A stretch of DNA of 5,986 nt, taken from positions 1,003-6,988 of the forward strand of contig JAJYZK010000001.1 in assembly GCA_021799945.1 (NCBI GenBank), read 5' to 3'. Below the pieces are notes generated by a model. The model did not search any database. It worked only from the letters and a program-made list of their open reading frames with translations, and had not been told where the DNA came from. Below, one piece after another: positions 1 through 5,913 of the stretch (its first letter is position 1; every line of letters begins with the position of its first letter). The translations under genes were made by a program, and so were the position numbers. Source of the DNA: Acidobacteriota bacterium. GTDB taxonomy: Bacteria; Acidobacteriota; Terriglobia; Terriglobales; Acidobacteriaceae.

Positions 1-72
1 AATGCGCATAACCACCTCCTCGCCAAATGGAACCTTACTGCTAATCGGAGGCTTTGGCGTCCCTTCAGGCAT
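1..72 (-). CDS. Possible 5' end of a leftward gene, cut by the window edge
   Basis: On the minus strand an ATG at 72-70 opens a frame that stays open to the window edge (24 codons, MPEGTPKPPISSKVPFGEEV followed by VMRI). A TAA sits directly in front of the ATG, so translation could not start further upstream. A weak AGGT ribosome-binding match lies about ten bases ahead. Only about half of the third codon positions are G or C, lower than in the four genes to the right. An open run of 24 codons is common by chance, so this is a weak call. I do not recognise the product. If real, it is transcribed divergently from murC. Confidence 0.2.
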   Translation of the reverse strand, partial: MPEGTPKPPISSKVPFGEEVVMRI

Positions 73-175
73 TTACGCTCAACCTGACCTCAAATGCCCA
101 GTAATTAGAACCAGCATTTCCGAAAGAAGTTGCGAAAACTCGGGAGCAACAGCGGCTTGGCCGCAGCCGCATGCC

Positions 176-198
176 GGGCCGCCGGATTCCGGCGGCCC
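176..198. other. 23-bp perfect inverted repeat upstream of murC
   Basis: GGGCCGCCGGA is followed by one T and its exact reverse complement TCCGGCGGCCC. As RNA this would fold into about ten GC-rich pairs closed by a three-base ATT loop. The bases after it (GTTTGCTACATT) are only moderately T-rich, so it is a poor match to a standard intrinsic terminator. It could end a transcript entering from the left, or be a DNA site overlapping the murC promoter region. No + strand gene ending just before it can be recognised in the window. Confidence 0.45.
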
Positions 199-209
199 GT
201 TTGCTACAT

Positions 210-215
210 TATAGA
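210..215 (+). promoter_or_regulatory. Possible -10 element of a murC promoter
   Basis: TATAGA matches four of six bases of the TATAAT consensus and starts 47 bases before the preferred murC ATG, giving a leader of about 35 nt. At 17 bp spacing the -35 position would be TTCCGG, a poor match lying inside the right arm of the inverted repeat at 176-198. The call rests on the -10 and its position only. Confidence 0.25.
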
Positions 216-256
216 GACGGTTGAGTCTCTTCCGGATCGCTCCATTCCAGGCCGCC

Positions 257-1633
257 ATGTTTGCGAAGGCACAACGCGTTCATTTCATTGGTATTGGCGG
301 AATCGGGATGAGCGGCATCGCGGAGATTCTGCTCAACCTCGGCTATGCCGTCTCCGGCTCCGATCTGCGGCTTACTTCGGTTACCGAGCGGTTGACGGCT
401 CTAGGGGCGACCGTTTTCGCCGGGCACGTCGAGGCCAATGTCATCGGTTCCGGAGTGGTGGTCGCCAGCTCCGCCGTAAGCCCGCAGAACCCGGAGATTC
501 TGGAGGCGCGCAGGCGCAAGATTCCAGTGATTCCACGGGCCGAGATGCTGGCCGAGCTGATGCGGATCAAATATGGAATCGCCGTTGCCGGAATGCACGG
601 CAAGACCACGACCACATCGATGATCGCCTGCGTGCTGGCGGCGGGTGGGCTGGATCCCACGGTGGTCGTCGGCGGACGGGTGGACGCCATCGGCTCCAAC
701 GCCCGGCTGGGAAGATCGCAGTACCTGGTGGCCGAGGCGGACGAAAGCGACCGCTCGTTTCTGAAGCTTTCTCCCATTCTCTCCGTGGTGACGAACATCG
801 ATCGCGAACATATGGATTGTTACCGCGACATGGCCGATGTCGAAGCGGCCTTTATCGAGTTCATCGACCGCGTGCCCTTCTACGGAGCCTGCACCGTGTG
901 CCTGGACGACCCCCGGCTGGCGACATTGTTGCCCCGCGTCACGCGGCGGGTGCTCACCTATGGCCTGTCGCACCTGGCCGATTATGCCGTGCGCCTGCTC
1001 CCGTCCGAGGGCGTGGGGGCGCGCTTTGAGGTGGCGTATGCGGGCGACGTTCTGGGTCCTTTCGCCTTGCATGTGCCCGGACGGCACAACGTGCTCAATG
1101 CGGCAGCCGCAATCGCGATCGGAACGCAGCTTGAGGTGGCCGGGGAGTCCATCGCCCGGGCGTTAGAAGGGTATCGCGGAGTCGATCGCCGCTTTCAAAC
1201 CAAAGGCGCGGTGCGGGGAGTGACGGTGGTGGACGACTACGGCCACCACCCGGCCGAGATTGCCGCCACGCTGCTCGCGGCGCGCGATTGCGGCTTTCGG
1301 CGAGTGCATGTGATTTTCCGGCCCCATCGCTACACGCGTACGCGCGACCTGATGCCGGAGTTTGCCGCCGTTCTTCGGGAGGCCGACAGCGTACAGGTTC
1401 TGGATGTCTACGCCGCGGGCGAGGAGCCGATCTCCGGCATCGACGCACGCGCGCTGGTGCGCGCGTGCGGCCGAGATGCCGTGGTTTATGCCGAAGGCTT
1501 TGCCGGGGCCGCGCGGCAGGCCATTGCTCAGGCATCGGAGGGAGACGTGGTGCTCACTCTGGGCGCAGGGAATATCTCCCAGGTCGCGGCGCTGGCGCTG
1601 GAGGAATTGGAGACCTCGCCGCCCGGAGGCTGA
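257..1633 (+). CDS. murC: UDP-N-acetylmuramate--L-alanine ligase MurC
   Basis: MurC is the cytoplasmic ATP-dependent ligase that joins L-alanine to UDP-MurNAc, the first peptide-forming step of peptidoglycan synthesis. From the ATG at 257 the protein has 458 residues, a normal length. All three Mur ligase domains are visible. The N-terminal nucleotide-sugar domain has HFIGIGGIGMSGIAE (about residues 9-23). The central ATPase domain has the P-loop GMHGKTTTT (112-120), EADESD (160-165) and TNIDREHMD (179-187). The C-terminal domain has VDRRFQ (309-314), DDYGHHPAE (326-334), FRPHRYTRT (354-362) and LGAGNI (435-440). A TTG at 221 would add 12 residues. I prefer 257 because MFAKAQR leads directly into the conserved fold and the TATAGA element sits too close to 221. 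The ribosome site for 257 is weak (CCAGG). No murG or murB is seen adjacent. Confidence 0.97.
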   Translation: MFAKAQRVHFIGIGGIGMSGIAEILLNLGYAVSGSDLRLTSVTERLTALGATVFAGHVEANVIGSGVVVASSAVSPQNPEILEARRRKIPVIPRAEMLAELMRIKYGIAVAGMHGKTTTTSMIACVLAAGGLDPTVVVGGRVDAIGSNARLGRSQYLVAEADESDRSFLKLSPILSVVTNIDREHMDCYRDMADVEAAFIEFIDRVPFYGACTVCLDDPRLATLLPRVTRRVLTYGLSHLADYAVRLLPSEGVGARFEVAYAGDVLGPFALHVPGRHNVLNAAAAIAIGTQLEVAGESIARALEGYRGVDRRFQTKGAVRGVTVVDDYGHHPAEIAATLLAARDCGFRRVHVIFRPHRYTRTRDLMPEFAAVLREADSVQVLDVYAAGEEPISGIDARALVRACGRDAVVYAEGFAGAARQAIAQASEGDVVLTLGAGNISQVAALALEELETSPPGG

Positions 1634-1647
1634 GGCCGGCCATGCCG

Positions 1648-1669
1648 CATCCTCCCTGCATCCTCCCTG
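1648..1669. repeat. Two-copy 11-bp tandem repeat after murC
   Basis: CATCCTCCCTG occurs twice head to tail (1648-1658 and 1659-1669), starting 15 bases past the murC stop. The copies are identical. The likely origin is a small slippage duplication; no function is visible. Confidence 0.8.
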
Positions 1670-1823
1670 CGTCGTTCCGCATCGCGCAACAATGCCCGGT
1701 TGAGTTTTCCAGTCAGGCTTGTTGGAGAAAGGCGGGCGCGCGCCTTGCCGTGGAGTCAGCTTGGCATGTGTCGATTTGAGGCGTCGCGCGCTGCGCTATT
1801 TCTCAATCGGGATACCCCGGCGG

Positions 1824-1853
1824 ATTTGCCGGAATCGCGGCTACATTTGCCGG
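1824..1853 (+). repeat. ATTTGCCGG direct repeat, 21 bp apart, upstream of ftsQ
   Basis: ATTTGCCGG is found at 1824-1832 and again at 1845-1853. The 21-bp offset is about two DNA helical turns, so both copies face the same side. The second copy ends 10 bases before the TATAGT element. This layout suits a dimeric or paired regulator site, but two copies of 9 bp could also be chance. It does not resemble the TGGGA-type repeats bound by MraZ. Confidence 0.35.
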
Positions 1854-1863
1854 CGAAGCGCGC

Positions 1864-1869
1864 TATAGT
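1864..1869 (+). promoter_or_regulatory. Possible -10 element for ftsQAZ
   Basis: TATAGT matches five of six bases of the TATAAT consensus. It would place a transcript start near 1876, about 26 nt before the ftsQ GTG. At 17 bp spacing the -35 position reads CTACAT, a weak match, so the promoter may depend on an activator or another sigma factor if it is real. The 268-bp gap makes an independent promoter here plausible. Confidence 0.35.
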
Positions 1870-1901
1870 TTGCTTGGCGAATCTCACGGCCTAGCTCGGG
1901 C

Positions 1902-3053
1902 GTGGCAAAAAACGAAGGAAATGGAACGCGGCTCGCGGTCTTGGCCGACGACGGCCCGGTGCGGACTGCGGAATCGGCGGGGCTGCTCTATCGCGCGGCG
2001 TCGAAGCGTGGCCTGCATTCGCAGACGGCGCGCGGAGAGAAAATCTCCCGGCCGGCGGAGGCGCCTCGCGGGAACGCGGAAGCGGATGGCGATGAAGACG
2101 AAGAGGTCTTTCTGCGCGCCCGTTCCCGCGTGCCGGTGCGCCGCGGCCTCCTTCCCAGAAGCCGGATCGGCCGCATCGCCGCCGCTCTCGGAGCGCTGGC
2201 CGCCTTCGGCCTCCTCCTTTTCTTAGGCTACCGCGTCGCCCGGTTCTTCCGCAGCGATCCGCGCTTCCGCATCGAATCCTCCTCGTCGATCCAGATGCTG
2301 GGTAACAGTGAGGTCAGCCGGCGGCAGTTGCTCGCCGTCTTCAGCGCGGACATCGGACGCAACATCTTTCTGGTTCCCCTCAACCGGCGCCGAGCCGCGC
2401 TGGAAGAGCTTCCCTGGGTGGAACACGCGACCGTGATGCGGCTGCTTCCCAACCAATTGCGGGTGGCCATTCTGGAGCGGACGCCGATCGCCTTCGTCCG
2501 CGTGGGCAATTCCATCGGCCTGATCGATGCGAACGGAGTGATATTGAATCTGCCTCCCGCCATTATGTCCGCGCGGCGCTATTCCTTCCCCGTGGTCGCC
2601 GGCATCTCCGCGGCGGATCCTCCCAGCCTGCGCGCCGCGCGCATGCAACTCTACCGGCAATTCATCGGCGATCTGGATTCGGGAGCGGAGCGAGTCTCCG
2701 ACCGGATCAGCGAGGTCGATGTTTCCGATCCGGAAGATATTCGGGCGCTGCTCCCGGCCCAGGGTTCCGACATCCAGGTCCACTTTGGCGACAGCGACTT
2801 CCTCGCCCGCTACCGGCGCTATCGGGAGCACCTGGCGGAGTGGAGGCAGCAATATCCGCAGCTTGCTTCCGTTGACCTGCGCTACGACAACCAGGCCGTC
2901 CTGGAGATGCGCAAGGCGGAGATGCGCAAGACCGCGGGGGCCGCGGCCGGGCGAATGGTCTCCGGAGACGGTGAGTCCTCCGCGTCCGACCCCGGCGCGC
3001 GGACAACCCGCACGAAGGCGCAGCCTCGCACGAACCGGAAGGCGGCCAAGTGA
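1902..3053 (+). CDS. ftsQ: Cell division protein FtsQ (POTRA domain)
   Basis: FtsQ is a single-pass inner-membrane divisome protein that, with FtsB and FtsL, connects the Z-ring to septal peptidoglycan synthesis. The 383 residues split into a cytoplasmic part (1-90), one membrane segment (about 91-113, with AAALGALAAFGLLLFLGY), a periplasmic POTRA domain (about 122-197, with LPWVEHATVMRLLPNQLRV) and the FtsQ beta domain (about 198-335, ending LASVDLRYDNQAVL). It is longer than E. coli FtsQ (276) because of the long N-terminal part and a basic tail from about 336. The cytoplasmic part has an acidic patch DGDEDEE (62-68) and then RARSRVPVRRG (72-82). The GTG start has only a weak ribosome site, but an in-frame TAG at 1866-1868 with no start codon in between excludes earlier starts. 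A later start such as TTG 1941 cannot be ruled out. Its last 4 bp overlap ftsA. Confidence 0.93.
   Translation: MAKNEGNGTRLAVLADDGPVRTAESAGLLYRAASKRGLHSQTARGEKISRPAEAPRGNAEADGDEDEEVFLRARSRVPVRRGLLPRSRIGRIAAALGALAAFGLLLFLGYRVARFFRSDPRFRIESSSSIQMLGNSEVSRRQLLAVFSADIGRNIFLVPLNRRRAALEELPWVEHATVMRLLPNQLRVAILERTPIAFVRVGNSIGLIDANGVILNLPPAIMSARRYSFPVVAGISAADPPSLRAARMQLYRQFIGDLDSGAERVSDRISEVDVSDPEDIRALLPAQGSDIQVHFGDSDFLARYRRYREHLAEWRQQYPQLASVDLRYDNQAVLEMRKAEMRKTAGAAAGRMVSGDGESSASDPGARTTRTKAQPRTNRKAAK
3037..3042 (+). promoter_or_regulatory. Ribosome binding site of ftsA inside ftsQ
   Basis: GGAAGG lies seven bases ahead of the ftsA GTG at 3050, within the last codons of ftsQ. It supports the GTG start and, with the GTGA stop/start overlap, suggests translational coupling of ftsQ and ftsA. 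Confidence 0.7.
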
Positions 3054-4267
3054 GCCAGAGACGGGACGACCTGATCACCGTGCTGGATGCCGGTAGCGCC
3101 AGAACGAGAGTTCTGGTGGCCGAGATCCACGAGGGCTCGCTGCGGTATCGGGCTCATGGAGTCGCGGATGCGGCCGGAATGCGCAAGGGAATCATCAGCG
3201 ACCTCCGCCCGGCCGGTAGATCCTTCAATCAGGCGGCCACCGAAGCCGAACGCATGGCGGGGTCGGTGATCGCGCAATGCGTCGCCGGGGTGGGCGGCCC
3301 GCATGTGCGGGGGGTCAACAGCCAGGGCGGCATCAGCCTGGGAGGCAGATTGCGGGAGATTACCCGGGAGGACGCCCGCGCCGCCGTGGATCGCGCCCGC
3401 TCGGTCCCGCTTCCCGCGGACCGGGAGATCGTTCACCTGCTTCCGCAGCAATTCATCCTCGATGAGCAGCAGGGCATCCACGACCCGGTGGGGATGGTAG
3501 GCGGCCGTCTGGAAGTCAACCTCCATATCCTGACCGGATCCACCAGCGCGGTGCAGAACGTGGTGACTTGCGCCAACAAGGCGGGGCTGGAGGTGACCGA
3601 TACGGTCTTCGAGGCGGTCGCCGCCGCGGAGGCGACAGTGTCCGCCGATGAGCGCGAGCTCGGTTCCTGCCTGATCGAAATTGGGGCAGGCTCCACGGAG
3701 ATTGTGGTTTTCTTCGAAGGCGCGGTGGCGCATACCGGAGTGATTCCAATCGGCGGCGATCACTTCACCGGCGATCTTGCGGTGGGGCTGCACATCTCCG
3801 TGCCGGAGGCCGAGTATCTGAAGACGGCGTACGGCAACTGTATCGTGACCGCGGTGCCCAGCGGCAATGAGGTGGAGATGGCGGGCGGAGGATCGCAGCC
3901 GCCCCGTTATATCCGGCAGCGACTGCTCAGCGAGATCCTGGAGCCGCGCGCCCGCGAGCTGCTGCAGTTGCTGCGCGAGAATCTCCGTCAGGGAGGAGTG
4001 CTGGGCGCGCTGGGCTCCGGCTGTGTGCTAACCGGCGGCGGGGCCCGGCTGGCCGGCTTGCTGGAAGTGGTGGAGAGCCTGCTCCGCGTCCCCGCGCGGC
4101 TGGGATATCCGGTGCCGCTCTCGCGGATGCCGCAGGAATTAATTCAACCCGAGTTTTCCACCGCCATCGGCATGCTTCTCTATACACACCGCACACGCGT
4201 GCTGAAGGCGGCTGAAGATCAGGGGCTGCGCGCCAAGCTGCGCGCCATTTTCGCGGGGAGTCTGTAA
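3050..4267 (+). CDS. ftsA: Cell division protein FtsA (actin-like Z-ring membrane anchor)
   Basis: FtsA is an actin-fold ATP-binding protein that polymerises beneath the membrane and ties FtsZ filaments to it. The 405 residues show phosphate-1 motif VLDAGSARTRVLVAEI (11-26), the FtsA-specific 1C domain (roughly 85-165, with VHLLPQQFILDEQQG at 128-142), phosphate-2 motif LIEIGAGSTEIVVF (208-221) and adenosine motif VLTGGGARLAG (326-336). The C-terminal amphipathic helix expected to insert in the membrane is GLRAKLRAIFAGSL (392-405). In phosphate-2 the usual Asp of DxGxGxT is Glu210, and a second Asp common in the motif (TDL or TDI) is also Glu (Glu217). The GTG start overlaps the ftsQ stop by 4 bp and has a good GGAAGG site. 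ftsZ follows after 31 bp, so the two are almost certainly cotranscribed. Identity is firm; the effect of the Glu changes is unknown. Confidence 0.96.
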   Translation: MSQRRDDLITVLDAGSARTRVLVAEIHEGSLRYRAHGVADAAGMRKGIISDLRPAGRSFNQAATEAERMAGSVIAQCVAGVGGPHVRGVNSQGGISLGGRLREITREDARAAVDRARSVPLPADREIVHLLPQQFILDEQQGIHDPVGMVGGRLEVNLHILTGSTSAVQNVVTCANKAGLEVTDTVFEAVAAAEATVSADERELGSCLIEIGAGSTEIVVFFEGAVAHTGVIPIGGDHFTGDLAVGLHISVPEAEYLKTAYGNCIVTAVPSGNEVEMAGGGSQPPRYIRQRLLSEILEPRARELLQLLRENLRQGGVLGALGSGCVLTGGGARLAGLLEVVESLLRVPARLGYPVPLSRMPQELIQPEFSTAIGMLLYTHRTRVLKAAEDQGLRAKLRAIFAGSL

Positions 4268-4278
4268 GGAGTCTGTAA
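4257..4278 (+). repeat. 11-bp tandem duplication across the ftsA stop codon
   Basis: GGAGTCTGTAA is repeated exactly (4257-4267 and 4268-4278). The first copy contains the last codons and TAA of ftsA; the second lies in the ftsA-ftsZ spacer. Because 11 is not a multiple of three, the second TAA is in a different frame. The second copy adds a GGAG at 4268-4271 upstream of the main ftsZ ribosome site and lengthens the spacer from 20 to 31 bp. Confidence 0.85.
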
Positions 4279-4285
4279 CAGGAAC

Positions 4286-4289
4286 GGAG
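4286..4289 (+). promoter_or_regulatory. Ribosome binding site of ftsZ
   Basis: GGAG ends nine bases before the ftsZ ATG at 4299, inside a purine-rich run GGAACGGAG. The spacing is normal and supports this start. Confidence 0.7.
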
Positions 4290-4298
4290 CCGGCGCCA

Positions 4299-5711
4299 AT
4301 GAGCCAAGCAGAGGAGATTCGCATTCAATACAACGACGAGATTCCGCGGGGAGCGAAGATCAAAGTCATCGGCGTAGGCGGCGGAGGAGGAAACGCCGTC
4401 AATCGCATGATCGCCGCCAAACTGGAAGGCGTGGAATTCATTGTGGCCAACACGGACGTTCAGGCTCTGCAGAGTTCGCATGCGCCGGTGAAGCTGCAAC
4501 TGGGAGTCAAGCTCACCAGCGGGCTGGGCGCAGGCGCCAACCCGGACATCGGTAGACGCGCCGCTCTGGAGGACTCGGAAAAGATCATTGAGGCTCTGGA
4601 AGGGGCCGACATGGTCTTTGTGACCGCCGGGCTGGGCGGGGGAACGGGCACCGGGGCCGCGCCGGTCATCGCGTCGCTGGCCAGCGAGATGGGCGCCCTC
4701 ACCGTTGCGGTGGTTACCCGGCCCTTTGGCTTTGAAGGAAAGCGGCGCATGCAGCAGGCGGAGCGCGGCATGGAGGAACTGCTGGACGGCGTCGATACGA
4801 TGATCGTGATTCCCAACGAAAAGCTGCTTGCTGTGGCTCGCGACGCCGGATTTTTCGAGTCCTTCCGCATCGCCGACGACGTGCTGCGGCAGGGCGTGCA
4901 GGGCATTTCCGATATCATCACCATTCCCGGCATCATCAATCGAGACTTCGCGGACGTGAAGACCACCATGGCCGGCATGGGGTATGCGGTGATGGGCACG
5001 GCGGTGCGCAGCGGCGAAGATCGCGCCATCGCCGCCGCCCAGTGCGCCATGGCCTCGCCGCTGCTGGAGTCGGGGGCCATCGACGGCGCACGGGGCATTC
5101 TCATCAACATCAGCGGCTCCAGCTCGCTGAAGCTGAGCGAGGTGAACGCGGCCTCCACGCTGATTCAGAACGCCGCGCATGTCGACGCCAATATCATCTT
5201 CGGCGCAGTGCTGGATGAGGGCATGGGCGACGAAGTAAAGATCACCGTGATTGCGACCGGCTTCAAGCCCGAGGTGGTGGGCCGCCGCTCCCGCACCCTC
5301 GCCGATGTCGCGTCGCCGCGGGTTCAACCCCGGCCCACCGTGGCGCGCTTTGCCAGCGAGGAGCCGGCGGAGGATGCTTTCCTGGAGCTTCCCGGGCGCG
5401 AGGAGGGCTTAGCGCCGACCAGGCCTGCGGAGCCCCACTCGCCGGCCGTTTCCCCTTCCTATGCCTCCTCTGCCTCCTCGTCCATGGCGGCTGAGCCCTC
5501 TCGTTCCGCGTCGGCGACGGCGCCGAAGGGAGCCTTCGAGGAAGAGGAAGAATATGCCCGCATCGTGCCCGATTACGAATCGCAACCGCGCTCGGCCGGC
5601 CGCCTGGTCTCTCCGCCGGGATCGATGGACGCCATGGAGCCTATCGACCCTCACGAGCAGCAACTGGACAATCTGGATATTCCCGCCTTTATGCGCCGGG
5701 GCGGCCTCTGA
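4299..5711 (+). CDS. ftsZ: Cell division protein FtsZ (tubulin-like GTPase)
   Basis: FtsZ is the cytoplasmic GTPase that polymerises into the Z-ring and recruits the division machinery. The 470-residue protein has all expected parts: glycine-rich loop VIGVGGGGGNAVNRM (23-37), tubulin signature GGGTGTG (113-119), PFGFEGKRR (142-150), and synergy loop NRDFADV (214-220) with the catalytic Asp216 and Asp219. The GTPase and C-terminal core domains end near DEVKITVIATGF (311-322). A low-complexity linker of about 130 residues follows (roughly 325-455), rich in Pro, Ser, Ala and Glu, with an acidic-aromatic block EEEEEYARIVPDYE (414-427). The conserved C-terminal peptide LDNLDIPAFMRRGGL (456-470) is the expected binding site for FtsA and other partners. 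It is longer than E. coli FtsZ (383) mainly because of the linker. ATG with a GGAG site; last gene of the run. Confidence 0.98.
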   Translation: MSQAEEIRIQYNDEIPRGAKIKVIGVGGGGGNAVNRMIAAKLEGVEFIVANTDVQALQSSHAPVKLQLGVKLTSGLGAGANPDIGRRAALEDSEKIIEALEGADMVFVTAGLGGGTGTGAAPVIASLASEMGALTVAVVTRPFGFEGKRRMQQAERGMEELLDGVDTMIVIPNEKLLAVARDAGFFESFRIADDVLRQGVQGISDIITIPGIINRDFADVKTTMAGMGYAVMGTAVRSGEDRAIAAAQCAMASPLLESGAIDGARGILINISGSSSLKLSEVNAASTLIQNAAHVDANIIFGAVLDEGMGDEVKITVIATGFKPEVVGRRSRTLADVASPRVQPRPTVARFASEEPAEDAFLELPGREEGLAPTRPAEPHSPAVSPSYASSASSSMAAEPSRSASATAPKGAFEEEEEYARIVPDYESQPRSAGRLVSPPGSMDAMEPIDPHEQQLDNLDIPAFMRRGGL

Positions 5712-5712
5712 G

Positions 5713-5766
5713 GGGAGAAGCGGCTCAGCGCGCCGGTGTTTCGTTTCGCTGCGGCTCACCGCTCCC
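5713..5766 (+). terminator. Imperfect hairpin just after ftsZ, possible transcript end
   Basis: Two bases past the ftsZ stop, GGGAG (5713-5717) can pair with CTCCC (5762-5766). Continuing inward, CGG (5721-5723) pairs with CCG (5759-5761), and CAGCG (5726-5730) with CGCTG (5747-5751). The loop contains GTGTTTCGTTT. An alternative stem CGGTG/CACCG (5734-5738 with 5757-5761) competes. No T-run follows, so this is not a typical intrinsic terminator; it may act as a 3' stabilising structure or mark a Rho-type end. Confidence 0.3.
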
Positions 5767-5913
5767 GATCGGGTTACCGTGGTGCAGCCAAAGTAGTACG
5801 GACAGAGAATAGGGTTCGTCGGAATACTTGAAAGCGCGAGTCTTCCCTCTGGAATTGCGGTTAAATTAAGAGGAAGAGCGCGCCGCGCGCAATTGGAGGC
5901 CGGAACGGATCGG

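Larger units (their letters stand above)
1634..1901. other. 268-bp murC-ftsQ intergenic region
   Basis: No convincing gene lies here. A TTG-initiated frame at 1700-1894 (64 codons) has no recognisable motif and no good ribosome site, and I leave it out. I see no remnant of murB or ddl, the genes often found between murC and ftsQ. The stretch contains an 11-bp tandem repeat, a 10-bp palindrome GGCGCGCGCC at 1735-1744, a small stem CCGGC/GCCGG at 1817-1832, a pair of ATTTGCCGG repeats and a TATAGT element. It most likely serves as the promoter region for ftsQAZ. Confidence 0.6.

Noticed and set aside
2..214. A 70-codon + strand open frame before murC
   Set aside because: It has no recognisable motif, runs through the GC-rich inverted repeat and ends at the TATAGA element. 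Composition is unlike the neighbouring genes.
1700..1894. A 64-codon TTG-initiated open frame in the murC-ftsQ gap
   Set aside because: It has no ribosome site or family features, and its end overlaps the likely promoter. Long open frames by chance are common in GC-rich DNA.
4137..4186. AT-rich stretch with TATACA near the end of ftsA as an internal ftsZ promoter
   Set aside because: No -35 match at acceptable spacing. The AT-rich bases are explained by the coding of ELIQPEFS and LLYTH.
3927..5327. A 466-codon minus strand open frame opposite ftsA and ftsZ
   Set aside because: It is a codon-bias shadow of two certain genes on the + strand, and its translation is His/Gly/Arg-rich without any family motif.
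5878..5890. GCGCGCCGCGCGC hairpin as an intrinsic terminator
   Set aside because: The stem is only five pairs and is followed by AATTGGAGG with no T-run. More likely incidental GC alternation.
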